Positions 62,911 to 64,000 of a DNA stretch of 64,000 nucleotides are shown one piece after another. The notes beneath the pieces were generated by a model. It had not been told where the DNA came from, searched no databases, and saw only the letters and a list, made by a program, of their open reading frames with translations. Location: assembly GCF_010858045.1 (NCBI RefSeq), contig NZ_JAAGVC010000021.1, positions 1 through 64,000 of the forward strand, written 5' to 3'. Position 1 is the stretch's first letter, and every line of letters begins with the position of its first letter. This DNA is from Nocardia cyriacigeorgica. Lineage in GTDB: Bacteria > Actinomycetota > Actinomycetes > Mycobacteriales > Mycobacteriaceae. The position numbers were made by a program, and so were the translations under genes.

Positions 62911-64000
62911 CTACTGGGAGTTGGCCAGGATGGCGTACTGAGCGGATATCCGCTGCTGGGCGTCCAGCAACTGTTCGGCGCCCATGAACGCGTAATAACG
63001 GTCGTAGGTGACGTGGCAGTAGAAGCGAATCGCGCCCTGGGCCGGCCCCTTGTACTCGGTGCAGGTGGCCTGGGGCAGACCCTTCGGCGAATCCGCGCTG
63101 CGGAAGAACCGGTTGAGCTGGGAGGACTTGTCCATCAGCTCTTGTGCCGACGCCGCATCGGCCGTCCGGTACAGCTCACCCGCGTCGTGCGCGACGCGGT
63201 CGACGCCCGCGGCTTCGAGCTCCTGCCTACGCTGGACCGGGTCGGTGGGGAAGTGCAGGGCGCCGTGCAGGTCGTAGGTGCCCGGCACGTTCAGGAACGA
63301 ATCGCCCTCAGGGCGGCGCAGCGAGATCGAGCGCATACCGTCGGGATCGATGGAGTTCTCCATCATCTTGTCCGGCGGTGTGGGCTCGAATTTCTCCAGG
63401 GCGGCGCTCGTCGCGGTGATGGCCTTCTCCGACAGCGCGGACAGGCCGGGCAGGTCGGACTCGCCGAGGAGCTTGTTCTCGTAGTTCGAGACGATGGTGA
63501 CGATGACGAACCGGTCCTGGGCCAGCCAGGAGGCCAGCACCTGCATGCCGGGCTGGTATCGCACCTGGGCCGCGGGGTGCTCGTCGAGCTTCGCCGGTTC
63601 GACGGGATACTTGTCGTCGTCATAGAACCCGGCCCGCGACAGATTCGCGGCGGCGTCGGTCGCCGACTTCGCATCGGAGAAGATCATCACCGAGGTCGAC
63701 AGCGTGTAGGCGAGGCTGTTGACCTTGTTCGATTGCCCGGTCGCGGAGAACCCGGAGATGAACCCCTTCGCATCGTTGGCGAAGTTGTCCTCCTTGATCC
63801 ACCGGTGGATCGGACTGCCGTGGGACTCGTCGGGGAGCAGGAACGGGCGCACCGCACCCGGCGGCTGATACACCAGCTTCGGGTCGATCTCCACCGGTAG
63901 CGGTATGACGTTGCCGAGGCGCTGGGCCTCGACGAACCGGGGGACGTCCTTGTTCTTCGGTGCGCCGAGCTCGCGCGGGAGCGTCGCATAACCGCCGACA
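62911..64000 (-). CDS. Paralogous lipoprotein 5 (DUF7373-like), partial
   Basis: The gene enters from the right edge, so its N-terminus with signal peptide is missing. At least 362 residues are present. VGGYATLPREL just inside the edge aligns with LDVGNYQAKP of the other members, VIPLPVEIDPKLVYQ with HVPLIMDIDNRLVYS, and the end has the Cys pair (QATC ... FYCHVTYDRYYA) and RISAQYAILANSQ. The GTG at 63894 is internal, not a start. It is the most upstream visible member of the array. Confidence 0.78.
   Translation of the reverse strand, partial: VGGYATLPRELGAPKNKDVPRFVEAQRLGNVIPLPVEIDPKLVYQPPGAVRPFLLPDESHGSPIHRWIKEDNFANDAKGFISGFSATGQSNKVNSLAYTLSTSVMIFSDAKSATDAAANLSRAGFYDDDKYPVEPAKLDEHPAAQVRYQPGMQVLASWLAQDRFVIVTIVSNYENKLLGESDLPGLSALSEKAITATSAALEKFEPTPPDKMMENSIDPDGMRSISLRRPEGDSFLNVPGTYDLHGALHFPTDPVQRRQELEAAGVDRVAHDAGELYRTADAASAQELMDKSSQLNRFFRSADSPKGLPQATCTEYKGPAQGAIRFYCHVTYDRYYAFMGAEQLLDAQQRISAQYAILANSQ

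Overview
The window is high G+C actinobacterial DNA, most likely from a Nocardia or a close relative (Nocardiaceae). The reasons are two complete mycobacterial-type type VII (ESX) secretion loci, PE/PPE, EspG and EspI-like proteins, an F420-type LLM oxidoreductase, and the actinobacterial order infA-rpmJ-rpsM-rpsK-rpsD-rpoA-rplQ-truA. The genus is an inference; no 16S or other diagnostic locus is present.

Layout. (1) 1-1.4 kb: end of an unknown gene that resembles an immunity protein. (2) 1.5-9.5 kb: a plus-strand ESX substrate and chaperone operon: EspB-like protein, EspG, EspH-like and YbaB-like small proteins, EspC/EspA-like pair, PE/PPE pair, second EspG, two WXG100 proteins. (3) 9.6-22.2 kb: the matching ESX core on both strands: eccE, eccB, eccA, eccD, mycP, eccC. 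(4) 22.2-27.9 kb: an acetyltransferase and GntR regulator pair, a DUF4254-like gene and a giant EspI-like MinD/ParA ATPase. (5) 28.1-33.1 kb: infA/ribosomal protein/rpoA operon and truA. (6) 33.2-41.6 kb: an LLM oxidoreductase, a CIRCE-controlled hsp20, a KgtP-like transporter followed by a two-component system and an orphan TAXI-type binding lipoprotein, csoR, mtnP and an FMN reductase. (7) 41.6-54.5 kb: a second ESX locus with the gene order of mycobacterial ESX-4 (eccE, eccB, mycP, eccD, eccC, Rv3446c-like, esxU, esxT). (8) 54.6-64 kb: a minus-strand array of five paralogous lipoproteins and two membrane Ser/Thr kinases that share one extracellular domain; it runs off the right edge.

How the genes work together. 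In ESX locus 1, EccB/C/D/E form the membrane channel, MycP the protease, EccA the cytosolic AAA+ ATPase, and two EspG chaperones probably serve different PE/PPE-like clients. ESX locus 2 is the smaller ESX-4-type machine with only two WXG100 substrates. The most novel-looking element is the kinase/lipoprotein array beside ESX-4. It looks like a cell-envelope sensing or signalling module with no function assigned by sequence. Codon composition changes visibly near 51.5 kb inside the second eccC and stays different to about 59.9 kb, which suggests a mosaic or transferred block covering the end of ESX-4 and half of this array.

No tRNA, rRNA, CRISPR array, insertion sequence or integrase was seen.
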